A stretch of 64,000 bases of DNA from Thiomonas intermedia. Lineage in GTDB: Bacteria; Pseudomonadota; Gammaproteobacteria; Burkholderiales; Burkholderiaceae_C. Shown piece after piece: positions 51,979 to 62,177 of this stretch. Under the pieces are notes generated by a model. The model was given only the letters and a program-made list of their open reading frames with translations, was not told where the DNA came from and did not search any database. The translations under genes and the position numbers were made by a program. The stretch lies in NCBI RefSeq assembly GCF_002028405.1, contig NZ_CP020046.1:2418001-2482000 (forward strand). The letters are read 5' to 3'. The stretch's first letter is position 1; each line of letters starts with the position of its first letter.

Positions 51979-51992
51979 ATCTTATATAAGAT
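51979..51992. promoter_or_regulatory. Perfect 14-bp palindrome, candidate GntR operator
   Basis: ATCTTATATAAGAT is a perfect inverted repeat in the AT-rich part of the mdh/GntR intergenic region. It overlaps plausible -10 sequences in both directions (minus strand: TTGATA about 17-18 bp before GATAGA/ATAGAT). Size and symmetry suit a GntR dimer and suggest the regulator controls itself and mdh. Confidence 0.55.
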
Positions 51993-52036
51993 GTTTTTTA
52001 TCAAACGCTGGACAAGCCGGTGCGGCCTATGCTGCA

Positions 52037-52840
52037 ATGCACGACATGATGGCGACCCGCACAGCCCCCGATCCAGCGCCCGAGCTGCAAGCCGCCAGCT
52101 CGGCCAATCCGAGCTTCAGCCCGCTGTATCGGCAGATCAAGGGACTGATCACCCGCAGCCTCCAGCAGGGCGACTGGAAGCCCGGAGAACTCATTCCCAG
52201 CGAAGCCGATCTGGCGCGGCGATTCGGCGTCAGCCAGGGCACGGTGCGCAAGGCGGTGGACGAACTGGCGGCTGAAGGCCTGCTGCTGCGCCGACAGGGG
52301 CGCGGCACGTTTGTATCCACGCACCATGAAGAGCGCGTGAAATTCCGTTTCCTGCGCCTCGTGCCCGATGCCATCATTGAAGGCGAGCGCCCCCTGCCGC
52401 AGCCCATGGAGCGGCAGTTCCTCGAATGCAGGCGCGCGCGTGCCTCGCAGGAGGTGGCGCGCACCCTGGGGATCAAGGCGGGGGAGAGCGTGACGCAGAT
52501 CCGCCGCCTGCTGCTGCTCGCGGGCGAGCCGGTGGTGTTCGAGGACATTTATCTTCCCGGGCCCGCCTTCCGAGCGCTGACGGCGGAACGTCTGGAGAGC
52601 TATCGCGGTCCTCTCTACGCGTTGTTCGAATCCGAGTTTTCCACCCGCATGGTGCGGGCGGAAGAGAAACTGCGCGCGGTGAATGCCAGTGCGCAGGAGG
52701 CGCAACTGCTTCGGGTTCGCGAGGCGGAGGCCTTGCTGCTCGTGGAGCGGCTCTCATTCAGTTATGGTGAGCTTCCGGCGGAGTACCGCCGCGGGCTGTA
52801 CAACACCCGACATCATCACTATCGCAATGAATTGAATTAG
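52037..52840 (+). CDS. GntR-family (HutC-type) transcription regulator
   Basis: 267-aa regulator. N-terminal winged helix at about 26-96: SPLYRQIKGLITRSLQQGDWKPGELIPSEADLARRFGVSQGTVRKAVDEL with the GRGTFV wing. The C-terminal UTRA ligand domain spans about 110-260. It sits between mdh-prpBC-prpD-acnA (minus) and sdhCDAB-gltA (plus), so control of TCA or propionate genes is the likely job. Effector unknown. Confidence 0.9.
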   Translation: MHDMMATRTAPDPAPELQAASSANPSFSPLYRQIKGLITRSLQQGDWKPGELIPSEADLARRFGVSQGTVRKAVDELAAEGLLLRRQGRGTFVSTHHEERVKFRFLRLVPDAIIEGERPLPQPMERQFLECRRARASQEVARTLGIKAGESVTQIRRLLLLAGEPVVFEDIYLPGPAFRALTAERLESYRGPLYALFESEFSTRMVRAEEKLRAVNASAQEAQLLRVREAEALLLVERLSFSYGELPAEYRRGLYNTRHHHYRNELN

Positions 52841-53017
52841 GGACGATGGGGTTCGCATTCATTTGGCTTGTATTGCCGCGGGGGCGACCGGCGCGTCGTT
52901 TTGCTGCAATGCAATAGACTCAAAATAAGCACAGGATCGTTTTCCGCCCAAGGTCTCAACCTGAAGCGCGCCCCCCTGAAATCCTGCAAGAACGACGTTC
53001 ACAACGAGGACAGTGTC

Positions 53018-53431
53018 ATGTCAAAGCCTGCTTCGCCACCGGCACGGCCGGTTTACCGCAACATTCACATCAGCCAGATTGCGAGCTATCGTTTGCCGCT
53101 GGCCGGTTGGGTCTCCATCCTGCATCGTGTCAGCGGCGCGGTGATGTTCCTGGCCCTGCCCTGGGTGCTCTGGGCGTTTGATGCCAGCCTGCGCAGCGCC
53201 GAAAGCCATGCCGCCATGGCGCAGTTTCTTTCCCACTGGCTCGTCAAGCTCATCCTGCTGGGGTTGTTCTGGGCCCTGGTGCACCACCTTGTTGCAGGGG
53301 TGAGGCATTTGTGGATGGATGCATTTCATGCCGTGAGCAAGGGGCAGGGGTTTCAGCTGGCGCTGGCGACCTTCATCGTGTCGCTGGGCCTGACGGCACT
53401 GTTCGGGCTCAAGCTCCTGGGAGCGTACTGA
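53018..53431 (+). CDS. sdhC: Succinate dehydrogenase cytochrome b556 subunit
   Basis: 137-aa three-helix membrane subunit. RPVYRNIHISQIASYRLPLAGWVSILHRVSG (around 10-40) is the quinone/heme region with SILHRxSG; heme-ligand His is in FWALVHHLVAGVRHLWMD (around 85-102). ATG at 53018 preceded by a GAGGA site. First gene of sdhCDAB; the 177 nt before it probably carry the promoter, not resolved. Confidence 0.94.
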   Translation: MSKPASPPARPVYRNIHISQIASYRLPLAGWVSILHRVSGAVMFLALPWVLWAFDASLRSAESHAAMAQFLSHWLVKLILLGLFWALVHHLVAGVRHLWMDAFHAVSKGQGFQLALATFIVSLGLTALFGLKLLGAY

Positions 53432-53432
53432 G

Positions 53433-53798
53433 ATGGAACACCATCAAATCGGCAACAAGCGGCTCGTCGTCGGGGCTCATTACGGCCTGCGCGACTGGAT
53501 GGCGCAGCGGGTGACGGCTGCGGTGATCGCGGTTTTCGCGGTCGTCATGCTGGTCTACTTCCTCTCCCCCGGACCGCTGGACTACGCGCGCTGGCACGCG
53601 TTGTTCGCCCAGGAGTGGATGAAGCTCCTGACCTTCGTGACCGTGCTGGCGCTGATCTATCACGTTTGGGTGGGCATGCGCGACATCTGGATGGATTACG
53701 TCAAACCGGTGAGCGTGCGACTGCTGCTGCAGATCGGCACCATTCTGTGGCTATTGGCTTGCGCGGGCTGGGCCCTGCAAGTGTTGTGGAGAGCGTAA
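53433..53798 (+). CDS. sdhD: Succinate dehydrogenase membrane anchor subunit
   Basis: 121-aa membrane anchor with three helices. GLRDWMAQRVTAAVIAVFAVVML (about 19-41) and a heme-side His in LIYHVWVGMRDIWMDYVKP (about 71-89). One nt after sdhC and directly abutting sdhA, tightly coupled. Confidence 0.92.
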   Translation: MEHHQIGNKRLVVGAHYGLRDWMAQRVTAAVIAVFAVVMLVYFLSPGPLDYARWHALFAQEWMKLLTFVTVLALIYHVWVGMRDIWMDYVKPVSVRLLLQIGTILWLLACAGWALQVLWRA

Positions 53799-55562
53799 AT
53801 GCAGGTCAGTAATCGCAAATTCGATGTGGTGGTGGTGGGGGCAGGGGGCTCGGGGATGCGCTGCGCCCTGCAACTGGCGAGGGCCGGGCTGGACGTCGCG
53901 GTGCTCTCCAAGGTGTTTCCGACGCGCTCGCACACGGTGGCCGCGCAGGGCGGGGTGGCCGCCTCCCTGGGCAATATGAGTGAGGACGACTGGTACTGGC
54001 ACATGTTCGACACCGTCAAAGGGTCGGACTACCTGGGCGACCAGGACGCCATCGAGTTCATGTGCCGCGAGGCCAACAGCGCGGTGTACGAGCTCGAACA
54101 TTTCGGCATGCCGTTCGACCGCAACCCGGACGGCACCATTTATCAGCGACCCTTCGGCGGTCATACCGCCAACTTCGGCGAGAAGGCGGTGCAGCGCGCC
54201 TGCGCCTCGGCGGACCGCACCGGTCACGCCATGCTGCACACGCTCTATCAGCAGAACGTGGAGGCCCGCACGCATTTCTTCGTGGAATGGATGGCGCTCG
54301 ATCTGATTCGCGATGCCGAGGGCGACGTTCTCGGCGTGGTTGCGCTCGAAATGGAAACGGGCGACGTGACGATTTTCGAGGGCAAGGCCACGGTGCTGGC
54401 CACCGGCGGGGCGGGGCGCATCTTCGCCGCGTCGACCAATGCCTTCATCAATACCGGCGACGGCCTGGGCATGGCCGCGCGGGCGGGCCTTCCGCTGCAG
54501 GACATGGAGTTCTGGCAGTTCCATCCCACCGGCGTGGCCGGTGCCGGCGTGCTGATCACCGAGGGCGTTCGCGGCGAGGGCGGGATTCTGCTCAACGCCA
54601 ACGGCGAGCGATTCATGGAGCGTTACGCCCCGACTTACAAAGACCTGGCGCCGCGCGACTTCGTCTCGCGCTCGATGGACCAGGAGATCAAGGAGGGCCG
54701 GGGCGCCGGACCGCGCAAGGACCATGTCCTGCTCAAGCTCGATCACCTGGGCGCCGAGACCATCATGAAGCGGCTGCCTTCGATCCGCGAGATCGCCATC
54801 CGCTTCGCCAACGTCGATCCGATCAAGGAGCCCATTCCGGTTGTGCCGACCATCCACTACCAGATGGGCGGCATCCCGGCGAACATCCACAGTCAGGTGG
54901 TCATGCCGCAGGGTGACAACCCCGCGGCGGTGGTGGGCGGGCTCTACGCCATCGGTGAATGCTCCTGCGTGAGCGTGCATGGCGCCAACCGTCTGGGCAC
55001 CAACTCCCTGCTCGACCTTCTGGTGTTCGGACGCTCGGCGGGCAACCATATCGTGAACAGCGGCATTCATCAGCGCAGCCACAAACTGCTGCCCAAGGAC
55101 GCCGCCGACCGCTCGCTCGCGCGCCTGGCCCAGCTCGACGCCTCCAAGAGCGGGGACGGCAGCCATGTGGTGGCCGATGCCATCCGCACGGCGATGCAGA
55201 CCCATTGCGGCGTGTTCCGCACCGAGACCCTCATGGCGGAGGGCGTGCAGGCCATTGCCGACATTGCGGGCCAGGTCGACCGCATCTACCTCAAGGACAA
55301 ATCCAAGGTGTTCAACACCGCCCGGATCGAGGCGCTGGAGGTCGACAACCTCATCGAAGTCGCGAAGGCCACCATCGTGTCGGCCGAGGCCCGCAAGGAA
55401 AGCCGCGGCGCGCACTATCACAACGACCACACCGGGCGCGACGATGAGGCCTGGCTCAAGCACACGCTGTGGTGGCGAGAGGGCAGCCGCCTGAGCTACA
55501 AGCCGGTGCAGCTCAAGCCCCTGACCGTCGAGCCTTTCAAACCCAAGGCCCGAACCTTCTGA
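53799..55562 (+). CDS. sdhA: Succinate dehydrogenase flavoprotein subunit
   Basis: 587-aa FAD subunit. FAD loop VVVVGAGGSGMRCALQLA (about 9-26), covalent-FAD His in TRSHTVAAQGG (about 42-52), and the catalytic region HPTGVAGAGVLITEGVRGEGG (about 243-263). Cys/Arg substrate residues follow. Its ATG directly follows the sdhD stop. Full length. Confidence 0.97.
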   Translation: MQVSNRKFDVVVVGAGGSGMRCALQLARAGLDVAVLSKVFPTRSHTVAAQGGVAASLGNMSEDDWYWHMFDTVKGSDYLGDQDAIEFMCREANSAVYELEHFGMPFDRNPDGTIYQRPFGGHTANFGEKAVQRACASADRTGHAMLHTLYQQNVEARTHFFVEWMALDLIRDAEGDVLGVVALEMETGDVTIFEGKATVLATGGAGRIFAASTNAFINTGDGLGMAARAGLPLQDMEFWQFHPTGVAGAGVLITEGVRGEGGILLNANGERFMERYAPTYKDLAPRDFVSRSMDQEIKEGRGAGPRKDHVLLKLDHLGAETIMKRLPSIREIAIRFANVDPIKEPIPVVPTIHYQMGGIPANIHSQVVMPQGDNPAAVVGGLYAIGECSCVSVHGANRLGTNSLLDLLVFGRSAGNHIVNSGIHQRSHKLLPKDAADRSLARLAQLDASKSGDGSHVVADAIRTAMQTHCGVFRTETLMAEGVQAIADIAGQVDRIYLKDKSKVFNTARIEALEVDNLIEVAKATIVSAEARKESRGAHYHNDHTGRDDEAWLKHTLWWREGSRLSYKPVQLKPLTVEPFKPKARTF

Positions 55563-55602
55563 TGGATCAACCGCCTGCACACGGCGGGCAAGAGGAGCGC
55601 AC

Positions 55603-56319
55603 ATGAGCGATACGCGCAAGATGAAATTCTCGATTTACCGCTACGACCCCGACAAGGACGCCAAGCCCTATATGCAGGACGTCGAGGTGACGCTGCAGCA
55701 CACCGACAAGATGCTGCTCGACGCCATCCAGCGCATCAAGTGGGAGGTGGACGATTCCCTCTCCATCCGCCGCTCCTGCCGCGAAGGCGTTTGCGGCTCG
55801 GATGCGATGAACATCAACGGCAAGAACGGCCTGGCCTGCATCACCAACCTGCTCACCCTCAAGGAGCCGGTGGTGCTCAAACCCCTGCCGGGCCTGCCGG
55901 TGATCCGCGACTTGATCGTGGACATGACCCAGTTCTTCAATCAATACCACTCGATCAAGCCTTACCTCGTCAACAACACGCCGCCGCCCGAGAAGGAACG
56001 TCTGCAGTCGCCGGCCGAGCGCGACGAGCTCAACGGTCTTTACGAGTGCATCCTTTGCGCGAGCTGCTCCACCTCGTGTCCGAGCTTTTGGTGGAATCCC
56101 GACAAGTTCGTCGGTCCGGCAGGTCTCCTGCAGGCCTATCGTTTCATCGCCGACAGCCGCGACGAAGCCACCGGCGATCGGCTCGACAATCTGGAAGACC
56201 CTTACCGCCTGTTCCGCTGCCACACCATCATGAACTGCGTGGACGTCTGCCCCAAGGAGTTGAACCCGACGATGGCCATCAGCAAAATCAAGGAGATGAT
56301 GGTGCGCCGCGCCGTCTGA
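55603..56319 (+). CDS. sdhB: Succinate dehydrogenase iron-sulfur subunit
   Basis: 238-aa subunit with three clusters. 2Fe-2S: SCREGVCGSDAMNING (about 58-73). 4Fe-4S and 3Fe-4S: CILCASCSTSCPSFWW (about 148-163) and CHTIMNCVDVCPKELNP (about 205-221). 40 nt after sdhA. Confidence 0.97.
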   Translation: MSDTRKMKFSIYRYDPDKDAKPYMQDVEVTLQHTDKMLLDAIQRIKWEVDDSLSIRRSCREGVCGSDAMNINGKNGLACITNLLTLKEPVVLKPLPGLPVIRDLIVDMTQFFNQYHSIKPYLVNNTPPPEKERLQSPAERDELNGLYECILCASCSTSCPSFWWNPDKFVGPAGLLQAYRFIADSRDEATGDRLDNLEDPYRLFRCHTIMNCVDVCPKELNPTMAISKIKEMMVRRAV

Positions 56320-56326
56320 TGCCCCC

Positions 56327-56599
56327 ATGCCGCCCTCGACCGCCTTCGCCGACGCCACCGAACTCTCCCGGCTGCGCTGGCGCGCGCGTCGCGGCATGCT
56401 GGAGAACGACCTGATCCTGCAGCGCTACTTCGCCCAGCGCGAAACACCGTTCGGCCAGGATGAGGTGGACGCGCTGAACGCCCTGCTGGCGCTGGACGAC
56501 AACACGCTCTTTGACCTGTTCCTGCACAACAGCCCGCTTCCTCAGGAGCTGGATCTGCCGCGGGTCCGGGAATTGCTTGACACCTTGCAGCGCTTGTGA
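56327..56599 (+). CDS. sdhE: FAD assembly factor SdhE
   Basis: 90-aa small protein needed to attach FAD to SdhA. RWRARRGMLENDLILQRYF (about 17-35) holds the conserved RGMxExD motif. Located 7 nt after sdhB, in the common sdhCDAB-sdhE-gltA order. Confidence 0.93.
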   Translation: MPPSTAFADATELSRLRWRARRGMLENDLILQRYFAQRETPFGQDEVDALNALLALDDNTLFDLFLHNSPLPQELDLPRVRELLDTLQRL

Positions 56600-56683
56600 G
56601 CCCGGCTTGTTCGCGTTTCGCGTCATTCCGTCCCCGGAGTACCGCTCCGGGAGCCCCCCTACACAGTCCCCGGAGAAATGAAA

Positions 56684-57997
<1,314 letters not shown>

Positions 57998-58035
57998 ACC
58001 GGGTTGATCGGTCGCGAGACCGCCATCGACCGGTC

Positions 58036-58063
58036 AAGACCGCGCAGTGCGCGGTCTTTTTTT
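58036..58063 (+). terminator. Intrinsic terminator after gltA
   Basis: Perfect 10-bp stem AAGACCGCGC (58036-58045) / GCGCGGTCTT (58049-58058), 3-nt loop, then five more T. It lies 38 nt after gltA and 17 nt before the end of the convergent XRE gene, and may act in both directions. Confidence 0.92.
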
Positions 58064-58080
58064 GCGTGCGCCGTCCGTGA

Positions 58081-58923
58081 TCACGCCGCCGTGATCGGCA
58101 GCAGCATCACCAGCTTGTAGTCCGGATGCAGCGCGGCGCGGAGGGTCAGTTGTTCGTAGACCAGGCGGCCATGCCGGGGGTGGAGAAAGCCGCGTTCTCC
58201 GCCTTCGCGCTCCTGCACGTCGTTGAGCTTCCAGAGTGCGTCGAACTCGGGGCTGCGTGCGCTCAACTCCTCGATCAATGCGCGCAGGGGTGGCGTGTGC
58301 AGACGACCGCCGCAATCCGCCCGGAATTCCGCGACCAGGCGCTTGGACCGAACGGGCCAGTTCTCGATCAGCAGCCGGGCCTGGGGATTGAAGAACAGAA
58401 AGCGGAACAGATTCGGGGGTGCCGTCGGATCGGCCTCGGTGCCGTCGGCCTGCCAGTCGAGAAACAGATCGGCGGCGGGGGCATTGCCGGCCACCACGTC
58501 CCACCGCTGATTCAGCACATAGGCCGGATGTCCCATCGCGTGCACGCTGCGCAGCACGACATCGACCGCCTTGGGAGGTGCCGTGGGCTCACTGGGGTCA
58601 CGCCGCCGGGCCAGCTCGAAGAGGTAGGCCCGTTCCGCTGTGCTGAGTTGCAGCGCGTGCGACAGCCGCTCCAGCGTCTTGGCCGACGCGGCGACAGAGC
58701 GACCCTGTTCCAGCCAGGTGATCCATGTGGCGCTGACGCCGCAGAGCGAAGCGAGCTCTTCGCGGCGCAGCCCGGGCGCCCGCCGCCGCCCCGCAGACGG
58801 CAAACCGGCGGCTGCAGGCGAGAGACGATTGCGGTGCAGACGGATGAACTCGCCCAGAAGGCGACTGCCCTGAGGTGAATCTCCAGAGAGGGCAGATGAC
58901 GGGGGCGACAGGGTGGCTTTCAC
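58081..58923 (-). CDS. XRE-family regulator with MmyB-like ligand domain
   Basis: 280-aa regulator. N-terminal helix-turn-helix: [43 protein letters not shown] (about 24-75). The rest matches MmyB-like domains: HPAYVLNQRWDVVAGNAPAADLF and LVAEFRADCG, GFLHPRHGRLVYEQLTL, which bind small hydrophobic ligands in characterised members. Divergent from a methyltransferase and presumably controls it. Confidence 0.9.
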   Translation of the reverse strand: MKATLSPPSSALSGDSPQGSRLLGEFIRLHRNRLSPAAAGLPSAGRRRAPGLRREELASLCGVSATWITWLEQGRSVAASAKTLERLSHALQLSTAERAYLFELARRRDPSEPTAPPKAVDVVLRSVHAMGHPAYVLNQRWDVVAGNAPAADLFLDWQADGTEADPTAPPNLFRFLFFNPQARLLIENWPVRSKRLVAEFRADCGGRLHTPPLRALIEELSARSPEFDALWKLNDVQEREGGERGFLHPRHGRLVYEQLTLRAALHPDYKLVMLLPITAA

Positions 58924-58968
58924 GAAGGCAGGCTCACGCGGGTTGTTCGCACTTTATGCTGGTGGGTC

Positions 58969-59003
58969 TTTATACCAGGATATTTTCTCATCTTGTACCA
59001 GGA
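58969..59003. promoter_or_regulatory. Direct repeats in the XRE/methyltransferase intergenic region
   Basis: TACCAGGA occurs twice, 23 bp apart (58973-58980 and 58996-59003), within TTATACCAGGA and TTGTACCAGGA. A CTGGT lies just upstream at 58959-58963 in inverted orientation. A binding site for the divergent XRE regulator is a reasonable inference. Confidence 0.4.
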
Positions 59004-59057
59004 AAAATGTCGGGCTATCTTGGCGCCATCGTTGATTGCATCGTCTTGGAGACCTCC

Positions 59058-59837
59058 ATGAAACAGCACGATTTGGCCGCCCATCAGTTCGGCACCACCG
59101 CCGCCGCCTACCTCACCAGCACCGTGCACGCGCAGGGACAGGACCTGCAGCGTCTTGGCGCGATGGTGCAGCAAGCGCCCCCCTGCCGCGCACTCGACCT
59201 CGGTTGCGGGGCCGGGCACGCCAGCTTCGCCCTGGCGGCCGCCGGGGCGCAGGTCACCGCCCTGGACCTGTCGCCTGAGATGCTCGCGATCGTGGCGCAA
59301 GAAGCGCAAGCCCGCGGCCTGCACGGACTGCAGACTTGTCAGGGGCCGGCCGACAAGCTGCCGATTGCCGAGGCCAGCTTCGACCTGGTGGTCACCCGAT
59401 TCTCAGCCCATCACTGGCCCGATGTTCCCGCCGCCCTGCGTGAAATGCGCCGGGTCGTCCGCCCCGAAGGCACGCTGATCGTCATCGACGCCGTGGCCTT
59501 GGAATCGCCTCTTTGCGACACCCTGCTGCAGACGGTGGAGTTGTTGCGCGACGCCTCCCATGTGCGCGACTACCGCGTGTCGGAATGGGCGGCCATGCTG
59601 GACCAGGCTGGCTTTGCCGCGCCTCGGACGGATGGCTGGACCCTGACCATGGACTTCGCCTCGTGGGTGGCGCGCATGCGCACCCCGGAACTGCGCGTGC
59701 AGGCCATCCGCGACGTGCTGGACCGTGCGCCTCAGGAGGCGCGGCAGGCCATGCGCGTTCAGACCGACGGATCGTTCGATCTGTCAGTCGCGTGGATGCA
59801 GGCCCAGCCCCGCGCGGGTTCGGGTCGCGCCCATTAA
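59058..59837 (+). CDS. SAM-dependent methyltransferase (class I)
   Basis: 259-aa enzyme. SAM motif ALDLGCGAGHASFALAAAG (about 46-64), acidic loop TALDLSPEML, VTRFSAHHWPDVPAALREMRRVVRPEGTLIVIDAV mid-protein. It resembles UbiE/YcgJ-type methyltransferases; substrate unknown. ATG at 59058 with a GGAGA site nearby gives MKQHDLAAHQFGTTA. Divergent from the XRE regulator. Confidence 0.88.
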   Translation: MKQHDLAAHQFGTTAAAYLTSTVHAQGQDLQRLGAMVQQAPPCRALDLGCGAGHASFALAAAGAQVTALDLSPEMLAIVAQEAQARGLHGLQTCQGPADKLPIAEASFDLVVTRFSAHHWPDVPAALREMRRVVRPEGTLIVIDAVALESPLCDTLLQTVELLRDASHVRDYRVSEWAAMLDQAGFAAPRTDGWTLTMDFASWVARMRTPELRVQAIRDVLDRAPQEARQAMRVQTDGSFDLSVAWMQAQPRAGSGRAH

Positions 59838-59894
59838 AATCGACCGTTCATGACAAGTTCTGCGCACCCGATGCGCCAGACGCAGGAGAAGCCA

Positions 59895-61295
59895 ATGGGC
59901 CGTACGCTGTACGACAAATTATGGGACGAGCATGTGGTACGTACCGAGGATGACGGTACCGCGCTGCTCTATATCGACCGCCACCTGGTGCACGAAGTCA
60001 CCAGCCCGCAAGCCTTTGAAGGCCTGCAACTCGCGGGCCGCAAGGTCTGGCGGGTGAGTGCCAATCTGGCCGTGGCCGATCACAACGTGCCCACGACCGA
60101 CCGCGCTGAGGGCATCGCCGATCCGATATCAAAGCTGCAGGTCGACACGCTTGATGCCAACTGCGCGGCCAACGGCATCACCGAGTTCCGCATGAACGAC
60201 CGCCGCCAGGGCATCGTGCATGTCATCGGTCCCGAACAGGGCGCCACGCTGCCGGGCATGACGGTGGTCTGCGGCGATTCGCACACCAGCACTCACGGCG
60301 CGTTCGGGGCTCTGGCCTTCGGCATTGGCACCAGTGAAGTCGAGCACGTGCTGGCCACCCAGACCCTGCTCGCGCCCAAGATGAAGAACATGCTGGTGCG
60401 CGTGGACGGGGCGCTGCCCGCAGGCTGTCGCGCCAAGGACATCGCGCTGGCCGTCATCGGCAAGATCGGCACCGCCGGGGGCACGGGCTACACCCTCGAG
60501 TTTGCGGGCAGCACCATCGCCGCGCTCAGCATGGAGGGGCGCATGACTTTGTGCAATATGGCCATCGAGGCCGGCGCGCGCGCAGGGCTGGTGGCTGTGG
60601 ACGACATCACCGTCAACTATGTGCGCGGTCGTCCCTTCGCGCCCACCGGCGTGGCATGGGACATGGCGGTGCAGTACTGGCGCGGCCTGCATTCCGATGC
60701 AGATGCGACGTTCGACCGCGTGGTCACGCTCGACGCGCGTGAACTGGTGCCGCAGGTCACCTGGGGCACGTCGCCGGAAATGGTGCTGCCGATCGACGGC
60801 CGCGTGCCCGACCCCGACAAGGAAAAGGACGCCAACAAACGCTCGGCGATGGAGCGTGCGCTGACCTATATGGGCCTGGAGCCGAACAAGGCGGTTGCCG
60901 ATATCCGCATCGACAAGGTGTTCATCGGCTCCTGCACCAACTCGCGCATCGAAGACCTGCGCGACGCGGCGCATGTGGTGGCCGGACGGCATGTCGCGGC
61001 GAATGTACGGCAGGCGCTGGTGGTGCCGGGCTCGGGTCTGGTGAAGGCGCAGGCCGAGGCCGAAGGGCTGGACAAAATCTTCAGGGCTGCGGGCTTTGAA
61101 TGGCGCGAGCCCGGCTGCTCCATGTGCCTGGCCATGAACGCCGACCGCCTGGAGCCTGGTGAACGCTGCGCCTCCACGTCCAATCGCAACTTCGAAGGGC
61201 GGCAGGGCGCAGGCGGACGCACCCATCTGGTCAGTCCAGCCATGGCTGCGGCCGCGGCCATCGCCGGGCATTTTGTCGATGTACGCAAACTCTGA
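59895..61295 (+). CDS. leuC: 3-isopropylmalate dehydratase large subunit
   Basis: 466-aa aconitase-family enzyme of leucine synthesis. [15 protein letters not shown] start, [20 protein letters not shown] (about 130-149), Fe-S ligands in [13 protein letters not shown] and [12 protein letters not shown] at 59895 has AGGAG 6 nt upstream, so in-frame ATGs at 59850 and 59871 are not used. Pairs with leuD. Confidence 0.97.
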   Translation: MGRTLYDKLWDEHVVRTEDDGTALLYIDRHLVHEVTSPQAFEGLQLAGRKVWRVSANLAVADHNVPTTDRAEGIADPISKLQVDTLDANCAANGITEFRMNDRRQGIVHVIGPEQGATLPGMTVVCGDSHTSTHGAFGALAFGIGTSEVEHVLATQTLLAPKMKNMLVRVDGALPAGCRAKDIALAVIGKIGTAGGTGYTLEFAGSTIAALSMEGRMTLCNMAIEAGARAGLVAVDDITVNYVRGRPFAPTGVAWDMAVQYWRGLHSDADATFDRVVTLDARELVPQVTWGTSPEMVLPIDGRVPDPDKEKDANKRSAMERALTYMGLEPNKAVADIRIDKVFIGSCTNSRIEDLRDAAHVVAGRHVAANVRQALVVPGSGLVKAQAEAEGLDKIFRAAGFEWREPGCSMCLAMNADRLEPGERCASTSNRNFEGRQGAGGRTHLVSPAMAAAAAIAGHFVDVRKL

Positions 61296-61326
61296 CGAGT
61301 CACCCCGTCTTTTTCAGGAGATCAAC

Positions 61327-61464
61327 ATGAAACCCCTGCTGACCCTTCTTCTGCTTGCCGCCTCGCTGCTGTCCCTGACCGCCTGCAATACCGTGGCGGG
61401 TGTGGGCCAGGATCTCAAGGCGGGTGGCCAAGCCATCACCAATGCGGCTGACAAGTCGAAATAA
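61327..61464 (+). CDS. Entericidin-like small lipoprotein
   Basis: 45-aa lipoprotein. Signal KPLLTLLLLAASLLSLTAC with lipobox LTAC (Cys about 20), then NTVAGVGQDLKAGGQAITNAADK, the entericidin A/B pattern. AGGAG site 7 nt upstream. Lies between leuC and leuD, an arrangement seen in Burkholderiales. In E. coli entericidins form a toxin/antidote-like pair; only one member is here. Confidence 0.88.
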   Translation: MKPLLTLLLLAASLLSLTACNTVAGVGQDLKAGGQAITNAADKSK

Positions 61465-61497
61465 CACCCGAATGCCGCGGCAACGCGCAAACACACC

Positions 61498-62145
61498 ATG
61501 GAAAAATTCGTCGTCCACAAAGGACTTGTCGCGCCAATGGATCGCGACAATGTCGATACCGACGCCATCATTCCGAAGCAGTTCCTGAAGTCGATCCGCC
61601 GCAGCGGCTTCGGCCCGAATCTGTTTGACGAGTGGCGCTATCTCGATCATGGCGAGCCGGGGCAAGATCCGGCCTCGCGCAAACCCAATCCTGATTTCGC
61701 GCTCAACCAGCCTCGCTATGCCGGAGCCAGCGTCCTGCTCGCACGCGACAACTTCGGTTGCGGTTCGTCCCGCGAACACGCCCCCTGGGCCTTGCAGCAA
61801 TACGGCTTTCGCGCCCTGATCGCCAGCAGCTACGCCGACATCTTCTACAACAACTGCTTCAAGAACGGCGTGCTGCCTATTCAGCTGTCGAAGGCGCAAG
61901 TGACGCGGCTGTTCGACGAACTGTATGGCTTCGTCGGTTACTCGCTCACCATCGATCTGCCGCGGCAGGTGGTGGTCAAGCCCGATGGCAGCGAGCTTGC
62001 CTTCGAGGTGGGCGACTTCCGCAAGCACTGCCTGATCAACGGGCTCGACGACATCGGCCTCACCCTCGGTCATGCACAGGACATCCGCGCCTACGAGGCC
62101 GAGCGCCTGGCGCGCATGCCCTGGCTCGACAACCGCATCCTTTGA
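61498..62145 (+). CDS. leuD: 3-isopropylmalate dehydratase small subunit
   Basis: 215-aa swivel-domain subunit. [18 protein letters not shown] (about 14-31) and [19 protein letters not shown] (about 84-102) are diagnostic. Acts with LeuC to isomerise isopropylmalate. 33 nt after the lipoprotein gene. Confidence 0.97.
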   Translation: MEKFVVHKGLVAPMDRDNVDTDAIIPKQFLKSIRRSGFGPNLFDEWRYLDHGEPGQDPASRKPNPDFALNQPRYAGASVLLARDNFGCGSSREHAPWALQQYGFRALIASSYADIFYNNCFKNGVLPIQLSKAQVTRLFDELYGFVGYSLTIDLPRQVVVKPDGSELAFEVGDFRKHCLINGLDDIGLTLGHAQDIRAYEAERLARMPWLDNRIL

Positions 62146-62177
62146 CGCGATTCCACCTTCCCACTGACCACTTCCTC

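Noticed and set aside
53751-55619. Minus-strand open frame of about 620 codons opposite sdhA
   Set aside because: Shadow of sdhA, which has intact FAD and catalytic motifs.
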